The position numbers were made by a program, and so were the translations under genes. Under the pieces are notes generated by a model, which saw only the letters and a list, made by a program, of their open reading frames with translations, made no database searches and had not been told where the DNA came from. 64,000 nucleotides of DNA from Frankiales bacterium (GTDB lineage Bacteria > Actinomycetota > Actinomycetes > Mycobacteriales > SCTD01), in the NCBI GenBank assembly GCA_025465465.1, contig JAODND010000033.1, positions 1 to 64,000 on the forward strand. Reading direction: 5' to 3'. Position 1 is the stretch's first letter; the number at the start of each line of letters is the position of its first letter. Below, one piece after another: positions 15,530-25,750 of this stretch.

Positions 15530-17896
15530 GTGAGCGACGGGGTGTACGAGTTCAGCCGCAAGCCGGAGAACTCGACCCCTGAGTTCGAGCGAACCCCACC
15601 CCAGGACCTGATGGCCGAGCAGTCCGTGCTCGGCGGCATGCTGCTCAACCGGGACGCCATCGCCGACGTCATCGAGGTCCTGAAGTCGCCGGACTTCTAC
15701 CGGCCGGCGCACTCGATCGTGTTCGACACGATCCTCGACCTCTACGGCCGCGGCGAGCCGGCCGACGCCGTCACGGTCGGCGACGCCATCACCCGCAACG
15801 GCGAGGCCGGCCGCGTCGGTGGCCTGCCCTACCTGCACACCCTCGTCCAGACCGTTCCGACGGCGGCCAACGCCGGCTACTACGCCAAGATCGTCGCCGA
15901 GCTCGCCATCCTCCGCCGCCTCGTCGAGGCCGGCACCCGCATCGTGCAGCTCGGCTACTCGGCCGAGGGCGCCGAGGTCGACGACATCGTCGACCGCGCG
16001 CAGCAGGCGATCTATGACGTCACCGAGCGCCGTACGTCGGAGGACTACGAGCTCCTCGAAGCCCTCATGCAGCCGACGATGGACGAGCTCGAGGCCATCG
16101 GCGGCCGCAACGGGCTGATGTCCGGCGTGCCGACCGGCTTCCTCGACCTCGACAACCTGACCAACGGCCTGCACCCGGGCCAGCTGATCGTCATCGCCGG
16201 CAGGCCTGGCTTGGGCAAGGCGCTGGCGTTGGACACGCTGCTGCCGACGCCAACCGGCTGGACCACCATGGGCTCGGTCCAGGTCGGAGACGCGCTCATC
16301 GGCGCCGATGGGTTGCCCACGATGGTCGTGGCCGCGACCGAGGTGATGGTGGATCGGCCTTGCTACGAGGTGCGGTTCAGCGACGGCACGACCATCATCG
16401 CCGATGAGCAGCACCAGTGGTTGACCTCGACCCGGGCGGAGCGACGAGGGGCGGGAGGCAAGCTGAGTCGTGTCCGGACGACAGCCGAGCTCGCCGCGAC
16501 GGTGCGGTGCCTGTCCCAGGACGGCCGCCTGAACCACAGCATCGCCACGACGGCCGCTGTCGAGCTGCCGCCCCGCGAACTCCCGCTGTCCCCGTACGTG
16601 CTGGGCGTCTGGTTGGGAGATGGCCATTCGGCCGGAGCCAGGTTCACAACGGCTGACTCCGAGCTGGTGATGCACCTGGAAACGGAGGGCATGGAGGTTC
16701 GTCCGCAGGCCGGAAAGATGCTCTATGGCATCGGGCAGGCTGTGCTGCGCAACCTCGATGTCTTGAACAACAAGCACATCCCCATCGCCTACCTACGAGC
16801 CTCCAGCACTCAACGGCGTGCGCTTCTCGCAGGCCTGATGGACACCGACGGCACGGTGACCGCGACCGGCAACCTGCAGTTCTGCGTGACCAGCAGGCGG
16901 CTCGCATACGACCTTCGCGAGCTCGTGCTCAGCCTCGGTCACCGCGCAACCATCACGACCAGGCGGGTGCGTGGACGGTCCGAGGCGTCGTGCACCGCAT
17001 ACACGGTCAACTGGACGACCGACGAGCGGACGTTCCGGCTCGAGCGCAAGCACCTGGTGCACAAGGACCGAACTCGATACACCCAAGCTCGCAATGGTGT
17101 TCGTTGGATCTCAGACGTCCGACCGGTGGACTCCGTACCCGTCAGGTGCGTCGAGGTGGACAACTCAGACCATCTGTACCTCGCAAGCGAGGCGTTCCTC
17201 CCGACCCACAACTCGACCCTGGGACTCGACATCGCGCGGTCGGCGTCGATCAAGAGCGGCCAGGCGTCGGTGATCTTCTCGCTCGAGATGAGCAAGACCG
17301 AGATCACGATGCGGCTGCTGTCGGCCGAGGCCCGCGTCCCGCTGCACCACATGCGTTCCGGCTCGATGACCGACGACGACTGGGCCCGTCTGGCGCGCCG
17401 GATGGGCGAGGTCGCGGAGGCGCCGCTCTACATCGACGACTCGCCCAACCTCACGATGATGGAGATCCGCTCGAAGGCCCGGCGCCTCAAGCAGCGCAAC
17501 CAGCTGCGCCTCGTCGTGATCGACTACATGCAGCTCATGACCGGCAACAAGAAGGCCGAGTCGCGCCAGCAAGAGGTCTCCGAGCTCTCGCGGTCACTCA
17601 AGCTGCTGGCCAAGGAGCTCGAGGTCCCCGTCATCGCGATGAGCCAGCTCAACCGTGGCGCCGAGCAGCGCACCGACAAGAAGCCGATGCTGTCGGACCT
17701 CCGCGAGTCGGGATCGATCGAGCAGGACGCGGACATGGTGATCCTGCTGCACCGCGAGGACGCCTATGAGAAGGAGAGCCCCCGCGCGGGGGAGGCCGAC
17801 TTCATCGTGGCCAAGCACCGCAACGGTCCGACGGCGACCATCACCGTCGCGTTCCAGGGGCACTACAGCCGGTTCGTGGACATGAGCACGAGCTAG
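15530..17896 (+). CDS. dnaB: Replicative DNA helicase DnaB containing an intein
   Basis: Unwinds DNA ahead of the replication fork as a homohexamer and partners with DnaG primase. The extein parts total about 457 residues, normal for DnaB: the N-terminal domain (PPQDLMAEQSVLGGMLLNRDAI), then the RecA-like domain with Walker A GRPGLGK/STLGLD, Walker B LRLVVIDYMQLM, and the C-terminal arginine-finger region (FIVAKHRNGPT). Between Lys and Ser of Walker A lies a 331-residue in-frame intein, so the helicase is inactive until splicing. I prefer GTG 15530, with GAGGGGG upstream, over GTG 15518 which is too close to it. The leader carries DnaA-box-like sites. Position after rplI agrees with mycobacterial synteny. 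Confidence 0.96.
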   Translation: MSDGVYEFSRKPENSTPEFERTPPQDLMAEQSVLGGMLLNRDAIADVIEVLKSPDFYRPAHSIVFDTILDLYGRGEPADAVTVGDAITRNGEAGRVGGLPYLHTLVQTVPTAANAGYYAKIVAELAILRRLVEAGTRIVQLGYSAEGAEVDDIVDRAQQAIYDVTERRTSEDYELLEALMQPTMDELEAIGGRNGLMSGVPTGFLDLDNLTNGLHPGQLIVIAGRPGLGKALALDTLLPTPTGWTTMGSVQVGDALIGADGLPTMVVAATEVMVDRPCYEVRFSDGTTIIADEQHQWLTSTRAERRGAGGKLSRVRTTAELAATVRCLSQDGRLNHSIATTAAVELPPRELPLSPYVLGVWLGDGHSAGARFTTADSELVMHLETEGMEVRPQAGKMLYGIGQAVLRNLDVLNNKHIPIAYLRASSTQRRALLAGLMDTDGTVTATGNLQFCVTSRRLAYDLRELVLSLGHRATITTRRVRGRSEASCTAYTVNWTTDERTFRLERKHLVHKDRTRYTQARNGVRWISDVRPVDSVPVRCVEVDNSDHLYLASEAFLPTHNSTLGLDIARSASIKSGQASVIFSLEMSKTEITMRLLSAEARVPLHHMRSGSMTDDDWARLARRMGEVAEAPLYIDDSPNLTMMEIRSKARRLKQRNQLRLVVIDYMQLMTGNKKAESRQQEVSELSRSLKLLAKELEVPVIAMSQLNRGAEQRTDKKPMLSDLRESGSIEQDADMVILLHREDAYEKESPRAGEADFIVAKHRNGPTATITVAFQGHYSRFVDMSTS
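16220..17212 (+). other. DnaB intein, class 3 type with LAGLIDADG homing endonuclease
   Basis: This in-frame insertion of 331 residues starts with Ala (ALALDTLLPTPTGWTTMG) instead of Cys or Ser and ends PTHN before the extein Ser. Class 3 inteins lack the first-residue nucleophile and use a Trp-Cys-Thr set: here Trp67 in DEQHQWLTS (block B), Cys310 in VRCVEVDNSDHLYLA (block F) and Thr329 in PTHN (block G) all match. His65, His330 and Asn331 complete the splicing site. LGVWLGDG (128-135) and LAGLMDTDG (203-211) are the two endonuclease motifs, both with their acidic residue, so homing may still work. Splicing joins GLGK to STLGLD and restores the P-loop. Fit to the class is from visible residues; activity is untested. 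Confidence 0.92.
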
Positions 17897-17923
17897 CTGT
17901 AGCGACCCCCGGACGTCAGGGCT

Positions 17924-20050
17924 TCAGCGCACGTCGAACCGGTCGGCCATCATGACCTTGTCCCACGCATCGATGAAGTCGTGGACGAACTGCTCCTTCG
18001 CGTCGGAGGCGGCGTAGACCTCCGAGATGCCGCGCAGGATCGAGTTCGACGCGAAGACGAGGTCGACGGCGGTGGCGGTGCGGCCGTCGGCCTCATAGAC
18101 GTCGGGATCCGACGCGCTCGGCTTCCACGCGGGGATGGAGCTGAGCAGGTTCACGAAGAAGTCGTTCGTGAGGGTGCCCGGGCGGTCGGTGAAGACACCG
18201 TGGCTGTTGGCTCCGGCACCGAGGGCGCGCAGGCCACCGACGAGAACGGTCATCTCCTTGGGGGTGAGGCCCAGCATGTAGGCCCGGTCCACCAGCAGCG
18301 TCTCCGGAGACAGCTTCGAGCCCGGCTGCAGGTAGTTGCGGAAGCCGTCGGCACGAGGCTCGAGCACCGCGAAGGACTCGACGTCGGTCTGCTCCTGCGT
18401 CGCGTCGCCGCGCCCCGACGTGAACGGCACCGCGACGTCGTACCCGGCGTCCTTTGCTGCCTTCTCGACGGCAGCCGCGCCGCCGAGCACGATCAGGTCG
18501 GCGAGGGAGACCGGCTTGCCGAACGACTCCTTGATGCCTTCGAGCGCGGCAATCACGGCGGTCGTCCCGCTGTTGACCGGCCAGCTGCGCTGCGGCTCGA
18601 GGCGCAGCCGACCGCCGTTGGCACCGCCACGCAGGTCGGTGCTGCGGAACGACGCCGCCGCCGCCCAGGCCGTCGACACCAGCTGCGGCACCGTCAGACC
18701 GGAGGCGAGGATCGCGGCCTTGAGCTCTGTGACGTCCGCGTCGGCGAGGACGGGCCCTGCCGGAACCGGGTCCTGCCACAGCTGCGGCTCCGCGACCCAG
18801 GGGCCGAGGAAGCGCGTGACCGGCCCCATGTCGCGGTGGAGCAGCTTGTACCAAGCGCGGGCGAACGCGTCGGCGAACGCGTCGGGGTCGTCACGGAAGC
18901 GCTCCGCGATCTTGCGGTACTCCGGGTCGGCGAGCAGCGCGAGGTCGGTCGTCGCCATCATCGGCGCGTGCCTCTTGGCCGGGTCGTGCGCGTCGGGCAC
19001 GAGGTCGCCACCCGCGCCGCCCTTCGGCTTCCACTGCTTCGCGCCCGCAGGGCTCTCGGTCAGCTCCCACTCGAAGCCGAACAGGGTCTCCCAGAAGCTG
19101 TTGTCCCACGTGGTCGGCGAGGGGGTCCAGGCGCCCTCGAGACCACTGGTGATCGTGTCGTCGCCCTTGCCGGTGCCGAGCTGGTTCTTCCAGCCCAGGC
19201 CCATCGCCGTCACAGGGCAGCCCTCGGGCTCCGGTCCCACGAGCGAGGGGTCGCCTGCGCCGTGGGTCTTGCCGAAGGTGTGACCGCCGGCGATGAGGGC
19301 GACGGTCTCCTCGTCGTTCATGGCCATCCGGCCGAAGGTCTCGCGGATGTCGCGGGCGGAGGCCACCGGGTCCGGCGTGCCGTTGGGGCCCTCGGGGTTG
19401 ACGTAGATGAGGCCCATCTGCACGGCGCCGAGCGGGCCCTGCAGCTCGCGGTCGCCGGCATAGCGCTCGTCGCCGAGCCAGGTGTCCTCGGAGCCCCAGA
19501 AGACCTCCTCGGGCTGCCAAACGTCCCGGCGCCCGAAGCCGAAGCCGAAGGTCGTGAAGCCCATGTCCTCCATGGCGACGTTGCCCGCGAGCACGAGCAG
19601 GTCGGCCCAGGACAGCTTCTTGCCGTACTTCTGCTTCACGGGCCAGAGCAGGCGGCGGGCCTTGTCGAGGTTGCCGTTGTCGGGCCAGCTGTTGAGGGGG
19701 GCGAAGCGCTGCTCGCCGGCGCCACCGCCGCCGCGGCCGTCGATGGTGCGGTAGGTGCCCGCGGCGTGCCAGCTCAGGCGGACGAACAGCGGCCCGTAGT
19801 GGCCGTAGTCCGCCGGCCACCAGTCCTGCGACGTCGTCATGACCTCGACGAGGTCGCGCTTCAACGCGTCGACGTCGAGGCCCGCGAAGGCCTCGGCGTA
19901 GTCGAAGTCGGCGCCCAGCGGGTCGGAGTCCCCGGCCGGTCGGTTGAGGACGGACAGGTCGATCTGGTTCGGCCACCAGTCCTTGTTCGTCCTTGGCCGG
20001 GTGGCCTCCGGCTTCGGCGTCTGAAGGCCCGGGTTCTCGCTCTCGCTCAC
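17924..20050 (-). CDS. katG: Catalase-peroxidase
   Basis: A cytosolic haem enzyme that destroys hydrogen peroxide and has peroxidase activity. The 708 residues are near the family's usual length and contain two peroxidase-like domains. The distal site [11 protein letters not shown] gives the Trp and His, [10 protein letters not shown] the Tyr and TFGRMAMN the Met of the Trp-Tyr-Met adduct that confers catalase activity. The proximal haem ligand is in [13 protein letters not shown], and [13 protein letters not shown] holds the proximal Trp. The gene lies 39 bp downstream of a Fur-family regulator, the conserved furA-katG operon of mycobacteria and streptomycetes, so peroxide or metal control through that regulator is expected. 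Confidence 0.97.
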   Translation of the reverse strand: MSESENPGLQTPKPEATRPRTNKDWWPNQIDLSVLNRPAGDSDPLGADFDYAEAFAGLDVDALKRDLVEVMTTSQDWWPADYGHYGPLFVRLSWHAAGTYRTIDGRGGGGAGEQRFAPLNSWPDNGNLDKARRLLWPVKQKYGKKLSWADLLVLAGNVAMEDMGFTTFGFGFGRRDVWQPEEVFWGSEDTWLGDERYAGDRELQGPLGAVQMGLIYVNPEGPNGTPDPVASARDIRETFGRMAMNDEETVALIAGGHTFGKTHGAGDPSLVGPEPEGCPVTAMGLGWKNQLGTGKGDDTITSGLEGAWTPSPTTWDNSFWETLFGFEWELTESPAGAKQWKPKGGAGGDLVPDAHDPAKRHAPMMATTDLALLADPEYRKIAERFRDDPDAFADAFARAWYKLLHRDMGPVTRFLGPWVAEPQLWQDPVPAGPVLADADVTELKAAILASGLTVPQLVSTAWAAAASFRSTDLRGGANGGRLRLEPQRSWPVNSGTTAVIAALEGIKESFGKPVSLADLIVLGGAAAVEKAAKDAGYDVAVPFTSGRGDATQEQTDVESFAVLEPRADGFRNYLQPGSKLSPETLLVDRAYMLGLTPKEMTVLVGGLRALGAGANSHGVFTDRPGTLTNDFFVNLLSSIPAWKPSASDPDVYEADGRTATAVDLVFASNSILRGISEVYAASDAKEQFVHDFIDAWDKVMMADRFDVR

Positions 20051-20089
20051 GACGTTCCTCTCACGTGTCAGTCACAGTTGGGGTGCTTC

Positions 20090-20515
20090 TCAGGTGCTGG
20101 TGGAGCAGCTGGGGCAGGTGCCCCAGTAGACGACCTCGGCCTCGTCGATGGTGAAGCCCTGGTCGTTGGCCGCGGTCAGGCAGGGTGTGTCACCCACGGC
20201 GCAGTCGACGTCCGCGATCGCACCGCACGACCGGCAGACGACGTGGTGGTGGTTGTCGCCGGTCCGCCCCTCGTAGCGTGCCACGGAGCCCGACGGCTCG
20301 ATGCGCCGCACCAGCCCCGCCGCGGTCAGTGCACGAAGCACGTCGTACACCGCCTGATGGGACACCTCGCCGAGGCCGGCACGGGCGGCCTGGATGATCG
20401 TGTCGGTGTCCGCGTGCGGGTGCCCGTGCACCGCCGTGAGCACCGCCAGTCGCGGCCGCGTCACCCGCAGGGCGGCCGCGCGCAGCGACTGCTCGAAGTC
20501 TGAGGTCGAGGGCAC
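20090..20515 (-). CDS. furA: Fur family repressor (FurA type)
   Basis: A 141-residue metal-dependent repressor. It has an N-terminal winged helix (LRVTRPRLAVLTAVHGHPHADTDTI, HQAVYDVLRALTAAGLV) and a C-terminal dimer domain with HHHVVCRSCG and GTCPSC, the two CxxC pairs for structural zinc. In actinomycetes FurA regulates its own gene and katG and loses DNA binding on oxidation. The adjacent katG and the AT-rich element 19 bp upstream agree with this. The start is the ATG at 20515; the transcript may have a very short leader. Confidence 0.93.
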   Translation of the reverse strand: MPSTSDFEQSLRAAALRVTRPRLAVLTAVHGHPHADTDTIIQAARAGLGEVSHQAVYDVLRALTAAGLVRRIEPSGSVARYEGRTGDNHHHVVCRSCGAIADVDCAVGDTPCLTAANDQGFTIDEAEVVYWGTCPSCSTST

Positions 20516-20533
20516 GCCAGCAGTCTGCGCGGC

Positions 20534-20552
20534 TTTCTGGAATGAGTCAAGA
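20534..20552 (-). promoter_or_regulatory. Candidate FurA operator
   Basis: On the furA strand this element reads TCTTGACTCATTCCAGAAA. It resembles, from memory, the conserved AT-rich FurA-binding sequence upstream of actinobacterial furA-katG operons, and TTGACT could double as a -35 box. It lies 19 bp upstream of the furA start. Confidence 0.55.
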
Positions 20553-20630
20553 TGAGAGCGAGGGTAGCGCGCGGGGCACAGTTGGCAGTCGTGTCTTCAT
20601 GGCGGCCACAGCGGGGCCGACCGGGTACAG

Positions 20631-21422
20631 GTGACCTCCCCCCGCTTGCGGTCCGCCGCCGCCCTGCTCTGCCTCGCGATCACGCTGGCGACCGGTGGTG
20701 CTGCCGAGTCGAGCACCCTGCCGGCCAGGGGCAGCGCGGTGGCCGGCGCCGACGTCTCCTGGCCGAACTGCCCGCCCGGCATGGGCATCCCGCAGCGCCG
20801 TACCCTCGGCCAGCCGATGCCGCCGGCCGGCTCGCGCTATGTGGTCGTCGGACTCACCAACGGGCCCGGCTTCACCCCGAACCCCTGCCTGGCCCGTCAG
20901 GTCGCGTGGGTCAGGGCGCGGCACCTGTGGCTCGGCGTCTACGGCGTGGTGAGCTACCCGACCGCCGCCCAGCTCAAGAGGTACGGCGGAACCGGAACCG
21001 TGGCGACCAGGGTCCGTCGGGTCGGGGTGGCCCAGGCGCGCTTCAACCTCGCCACCATGCGCAAGGCCGGCCTGGCGAAGGCGCCGATGGCCTGGGTCGA
21101 TGTCGAGCCGGTCAAGGGCTGGCCCTGGTCGGCGAGCACCGCGGCCAACAACGCGCTCGTCGACGGCGCGCTGGCCGGCTACCGGGCAGCGGGGATGCGG
21201 GTCGGGCTCTACTCCTACAAGTACGGCTGGACCCAGATCACCGGCGGACGTCGGCTGCCGACCGTCCCGACCTGGGTGCCGATGAGCACCTGCAGCAAGG
21301 CGAGCTTCAGCGGCGGCCCGGTCTGGCTGACCCAGACGACGAGCAACGGCAGCGACCTCAACAGGACCTGCCCCGGCCAGGTCGGGCCCAGCCGGTTCCC
21401 TCAGGTGTTCGCCTCCACCTGA
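20631..21422 (+). CDS. Secreted protein with TIM-barrel lysozyme-like (GH25/DUF1906-like) domain
   Basis: A 263-residue exported protein. Residues 1-27 look like a signal peptide (AAALLCLAITLATGG). The mature part has ADVSWPNCPPG, APMAWVDVEPVKGWPW, ALAGYRAAGMRVGLYSYKYGW and VWLTQTTSNGS, a pattern of beta strands carrying acidic residues like the GH25 or DUF1906 glycoside-hydrolase-like barrels. Six or so cysteines could form disulfides. The likely target would be cell-wall or other polysaccharide, but the family assignment is tentative. The GTG start at 20631 is the first that gives an intact signal peptide. Single gene. Confidence 0.65.
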   Translation: MTSPRLRSAAALLCLAITLATGGAAESSTLPARGSAVAGADVSWPNCPPGMGIPQRRTLGQPMPPAGSRYVVVGLTNGPGFTPNPCLARQVAWVRARHLWLGVYGVVSYPTAAQLKRYGGTGTVATRVRRVGVAQARFNLATMRKAGLAKAPMAWVDVEPVKGWPWSASTAANNALVDGALAGYRAAGMRVGLYSYKYGWTQITGGRRLPTVPTWVPMSTCSKASFSGGPVWLTQTTSNGSDLNRTCPGQVGPSRFPQVFAST

Positions 21423-21461
21423 GCCCGCGGCGGCCCCTCACAGATCTCGGCGGTGGGGGCG

Positions 21462-22226
21462 TCAGGCGACCAGGCGCTTCTGCATCCGCCGCGAGGCGAC
21501 CGCCCACGCGAGGACGCCGAACCCCGCCAGGAACACGGCATGCCCGAGGTCGGTGAGCGGCTGCAGCCCGAAGGCGGCGTGCCTGATGAGCTCGACGGTG
21601 TGGAACAGCGGGTTGAGGTGAGCGACCAGGCGCACCCAGTCGGGGAGCCCCTGGAGCGGGAAGAACGTGCCGGCAAAGAGGAACAGCGGCGTGACGAGCA
21701 TGGAGATGACGTAGTCGAACGCCGCGAAAGACGATGCGAGCGCGGCGATGAAGATGCCGACGCATGCGAACCCGAAGCCGGTGACCAGTCCGATGAGCGG
21801 GATGAGCAGCATGCCTGCCGCGGGGTCCAGCCCGAAGACCATCGCGACCGTCAGCGGAGCGAGCCCGAAGACGGAGGCCTTCGCCGCGAGCCAGAGCGCC
21901 TCGGCCGTGACGACGTCGATCGCATCGACGGGCGCGGCGAGCAGCCCGTCGTAGGTGTGCTGGTAGTCGCGCTTGAAGAACGTCTCGAACATGCCCGGGA
22001 AGATGGTCGTGAACAGCACCGTCTGGGCGACGATGCCGGTGCCGACGTACTCGACGTAGTCGATGTTGCCGACCTTCGCGACCAGCGCGCCGAAGCCGAA
22101 CCCGAACGCCAGCAGCGAGATGACCGGATCCACGACGCTGATGACGGTGTTGCTGCGCCAGGTGCGCAGAAAGACGACGTAGTTGCGGAGCAGCACGCCG
22201 CCCACCGCACTGCGGTCGACCCTCAC
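21462..22226 (-). CDS. ABC-2 type transporter permease
   Basis: A 254-residue integral membrane protein with six hydrophobic segments (for example VDPVISLLAFGFGFGALV, LTVAMVFGLDPAAGMLLIPLIGLVTGFGFA, MLVTPLFLFAGTFFPL). NPLFHTVELIRHAAFG near the end is typical of the DrrB/NodJ group. It pairs with the ATPase gene whose stop it overlaps (GTGA), so the start was set at GTG 22226. Together they should export a lipid-linked, polyketide-like or drug substrate. The much longer open frame upstream in the same phase is antisense-like read-through into the ATPase region and is not used. Confidence 0.88.
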   Translation of the reverse strand: MRVDRSAVGGVLLRNYVVFLRTWRSNTVISVVDPVISLLAFGFGFGALVAKVGNIDYVEYVGTGIVAQTVLFTTIFPGMFETFFKRDYQHTYDGLLAAPVDAIDVVTAEALWLAAKASVFGLAPLTVAMVFGLDPAAGMLLIPLIGLVTGFGFACVGIFIAALASSFAAFDYVISMLVTPLFLFAGTFFPLQGLPDWVRLVAHLNPLFHTVELIRHAAFGLQPLTDLGHAVFLAGFGVLAWAVASRRMQKRLVA

Positions 22227-23149
22227 GCGACCTCCTCGCCGGTGTCTCCGGTGAGGACGACGAACACGTCCTCGAGGACAGCGGCACGTCGACGTAGGCC
22301 GACCTCGGGGCCGGTGGCCCCGACGTCGATGGGCGAGAACGTCTCGGCGCGCAGGACGGACAGCGAAGCCCCGGTACGCCGCGTGGGGAGCCCAGCGGCG
22401 ACGGCGCGCGCGGTGATGTCGGCGAGGCGGGACGCAGGGGCGTGGACCTCGAGCGCCTCCGAACCGACGTGCTTCGCGACGAGCTCCGACGGGACACCGC
22501 GGGCAACGACCCGGCCCAGGGCCATGACGGCAACGTCGTCGGCCAGCCGCTCGGCCTCCTCGATGTAGTGGGTGCTCATCAGGATCGTGACGCCCTCGTC
22601 GCGCAGCCGCGAGATGAGCCCCCACAGCTCGCTGCGGACCTGCGGGTCGAGGCCGACGGTGGGTTCGTCGAGCAGCAGCACCTCGGGGGAGTGCACGAGG
22701 GCGCGGCCGATGAGCAGCCGACGGCGCATGCCGCCGGAGAGCTCCTTGACGCTGTCGCGCCGGCGGTCCTGGAGGGTGGCGATCGCGAGTGCCTTGTCGA
22801 CGGCCTCCGGGCGCTCGGACCTCGGGACGCGGTAGAGCGCGGCGAACACCTCGACGGCCTGGCCGACCGTGAGGTCCTCGTCGAGGTTGTCGTCCTGCGG
22901 CACCACGCCCATCCGGGCCCGCGCGAGCTTGGACTGGCGGGGCAGCTCCAGGCCGAGGACCGACAGCGTGCCGCTGTCGGCGATCGCCTGCCCCGTGAGC
23001 ATCTTCATCGTCGTCGACTTGCCCGCCCCGTTGGGACCGAGCAGCCCGACGCAGGTGCCCGGCGCGATGTCGAGGTCGAGCCCGTCGACCGCGCGACGTT
23101 CGCCGAACGTCTTCACGACCCCGCGCAGGGAGATGGCAGGGCCTGTCAC
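22223..23149 (-). CDS. ABC-2 exporter ATP-binding subunit (DrrA/NodI type)
   Basis: A 308-residue cytosolic ATPase that powers the neighbouring permease. Motifs are Walker A GPNGAGKS (about 38-45), Q-loop VVPQDDNLDEDLTV, signature VKELSGGMRRRL, Walker B VLLLDEPTVGLDP and the switch His in MSTHYIEE. The C-terminal extension of about 90 residues after the core is normal for DrrA-like proteins. The GTG start at 23149 lies 57 bp from the divergent dehydrogenase gene, so the intergenic region must hold both promoters. Confidence 0.92.
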   Translation of the reverse strand: MTGPAISLRGVVKTFGERRAVDGLDLDIAPGTCVGLLGPNGAGKSTTMKMLTGQAIADSGTLSVLGLELPRQSKLARARMGVVPQDDNLDEDLTVGQAVEVFAALYRVPRSERPEAVDKALAIATLQDRRRDSVKELSGGMRRRLLIGRALVHSPEVLLLDEPTVGLDPQVRSELWGLISRLRDEGVTILMSTHYIEEAERLADDVAVMALGRVVARGVPSELVAKHVGSEALEVHAPASRLADITARAVAAGLPTRRTGASLSVLRAETFSPIDVGATGPEVGLRRRAAVLEDVFVVLTGDTGEEVA

Positions 23150-23205
23150 AGGTCCAAAGTGTCAGTAGGAGACAGTGCCGTCCAACCACATACGGAGGTT
23201 CGGCG

Positions 23206-24039
<834 letters not shown>

Positions 24040-24125
24040 GGTTCACCTCTCGTTGACACGGGCCGGCAGGAATCGGGTCGCAGCCCGTCGAAGGAGTACG
24101 CACATCCAGCATCCCCGGAGGATCC

Positions 24126-25697
24126 GTGCGTCGCCGCAGCTCTGCCCTGCTCGCCCTGGTCGGGCTGGCCTCGACCGCTGTGACCTTCAGCGCCCTCGCG
24201 TCCAACGCGTCGACGTTCGGCGCGCCTGAGGGTGGCTTTGCGGCCTACCACGCGAAGAAGCTCACGACCCTGCCCAAGGAGCTGCCGGGCAACAAGGCGA
24301 TCACCTACCACGGCGCCAAGCTCGTGCTCGCCCAGAGCTACGTCGGCCGCAAGGCCGCGGAGCCGACGCTCGGAGTGGACAAGCTGGGTCACGTCTACAC
24401 GGTCGCCGCCGCGTTCGACGCGATCCCGGGCAATCCGCCGAAGAACGAGCCGCGGACCCTCGTCATGAAGTCCACCGATGGTGGCCGCACGTTCCACGAC
24501 AACTCCCCGCAGCAGGCCGGCCTGCGCACGCAGAACGTCAGCACCGATCCCTACATCTACGTCGAGCCGGACAGCGGGCGGGTCTTCGACATCGACCTGC
24601 AGGGCGTCAACGGCGCGCACCTGTCCTACACCGACGACGGCGGAAAGACCTGGACGGAGTCGCTGCTGACCACCGCCGGCGTCAACGACCACCAGACACT
24701 GGTCGCCGGCCCGTTGCCCGAGGGAGGCGGCCTGCTGCCGCTGTCGGACCCGAAGTTCCAGAAGGTCCTCTACTACTGCACCAACGGCATCGCCTACGGC
24801 TCCTGTGCGCGCAGCTACGACGGTGGCAGGACCTTCACCCAGGCCAACCAGACCGGCTACGAGGCCTTCAACCCCGGCTACCTCGCCACCTTCGACCTCA
24901 ACCACAACGAGGGGATCTGCGGGAGCCTGCACGGCCACGCGGTGACCGACCGCACCGGCCGACTGTTCATCCCCCGCGGCTACTGCCAGATCCCGATGAT
25001 CGCCATCTCCGAGGACGCCGGCCTCACCTTCACCGACGTGCAGGTGGCCAACGTGGCGATGAGCGGCCAGCAGGCGTCCGTCGCCGCCGACCGCAACGGG
25101 ACGCTCTACTACGTGTTCCAGGACGCGAAGTTCAGCCAGCCCTACCTCGTGATCAGCCGCGACCACGGCCGGCACTGGGGCACCCCGATGATGATCGCGC
25201 CACCCGGCGTCAACGAGACCAACTTCCCGACGATCGACGTCGGTGACCCCGGCAAGATCGCCATCACGTTCCCCGGCTCGACGTCGACGCTCGGCTCCAA
25301 GGACAAGACCCGGCCCTGGAACAGCTACGTCGTGATGTCCACGAACGCACTCAGCAAGGACCCGCTGTTCCTGTCGAACATCGCGAACCCCAAGAGCGAC
25401 CCGGTGGCCCGCGGGGACTGCAGCAACCGCTGCGGCCGGATGTATGACTTCCTCGACGTCGTGAGCGCACCGCTCGACCACGGCCGCATCTTCGCCACCG
25501 CCGTCGACACCTGCACGGCATACCTCTCCTGCAACAGCAAGCGGCTGCCCGGCAACAACGACAGCAACGACGTCGTTCAGGAGGAGACCGCCCACGACTA
25601 CGGCGCCTCCGCCGACATGCAGGGCGTCATCATCCGCCAGGTCTCCGGCCCGGCGCTGCGGGGCACCGGCAATATCACGCACGACACCGCTCGCTAG
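24126..25697 (+). CDS. Secreted sialidase-like (BNR/Asp-box) beta-propeller protein
   Basis: A 523-residue exported protein. Residues 1-27 resemble a signal peptide (RRRSSALLALVGLASTAVTFSALAS). Asp-box motifs that mark sialidase-type propellers recur at roughly regular spacing: STDGGRTF, TDDGGKTWTE, SYDGGRTFTQ, SEDAGLTF and SRDHGRHWG. The Arg triad of true sialidases cannot be assigned with confidence, so a general glycosidase or sugar-binding role is safer. The GTG start at 24126 follows GGAGGATCC. The gene stands alone and the flanking genes give no clue to the substrate. Confidence 0.8.
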   Translation: MRRRSSALLALVGLASTAVTFSALASNASTFGAPEGGFAAYHAKKLTTLPKELPGNKAITYHGAKLVLAQSYVGRKAAEPTLGVDKLGHVYTVAAAFDAIPGNPPKNEPRTLVMKSTDGGRTFHDNSPQQAGLRTQNVSTDPYIYVEPDSGRVFDIDLQGVNGAHLSYTDDGGKTWTESLLTTAGVNDHQTLVAGPLPEGGGLLPLSDPKFQKVLYYCTNGIAYGSCARSYDGGRTFTQANQTGYEAFNPGYLATFDLNHNEGICGSLHGHAVTDRTGRLFIPRGYCQIPMIAISEDAGLTFTDVQVANVAMSGQQASVAADRNGTLYYVFQDAKFSQPYLVISRDHGRHWGTPMMIAPPGVNETNFPTIDVGDPGKIAITFPGSTSTLGSKDKTRPWNSYVVMSTNALSKDPLFLSNIANPKSDPVARGDCSNRCGRMYDFLDVVSAPLDHGRIFATAVDTCTAYLSCNSKRLPGNNDSNDVVQEETAHDYGASADMQGVIIRQVSGPALRGTGNITHDTAR

Positions 25698-25750
25698 CCT
25701 GACCGCCTTGGGCTGCTCCGGGTGCGGGGCACCCGGAAGGTGGTGACCTG

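Noticed and set aside
16220..17212. A mobile element or pseudogene break in dnaB
   Set aside because: The insertion is in frame, with splicing blocks and endonuclease motifs, so it is an intein.
17981..20503. An 840-codon plus-strand open frame across katG-furA
   Set aside because: Antisense to two clear genes with strong motifs; it has no recognisable domain and low-complexity content.
24053..24080. Sigma-70 promoter at TTGACA upstream of the sialidase-like gene
   Set aside because: The -35 hexamer is perfect, but no -10 hexamer occurs at 16-18 bp, so I do not call it.
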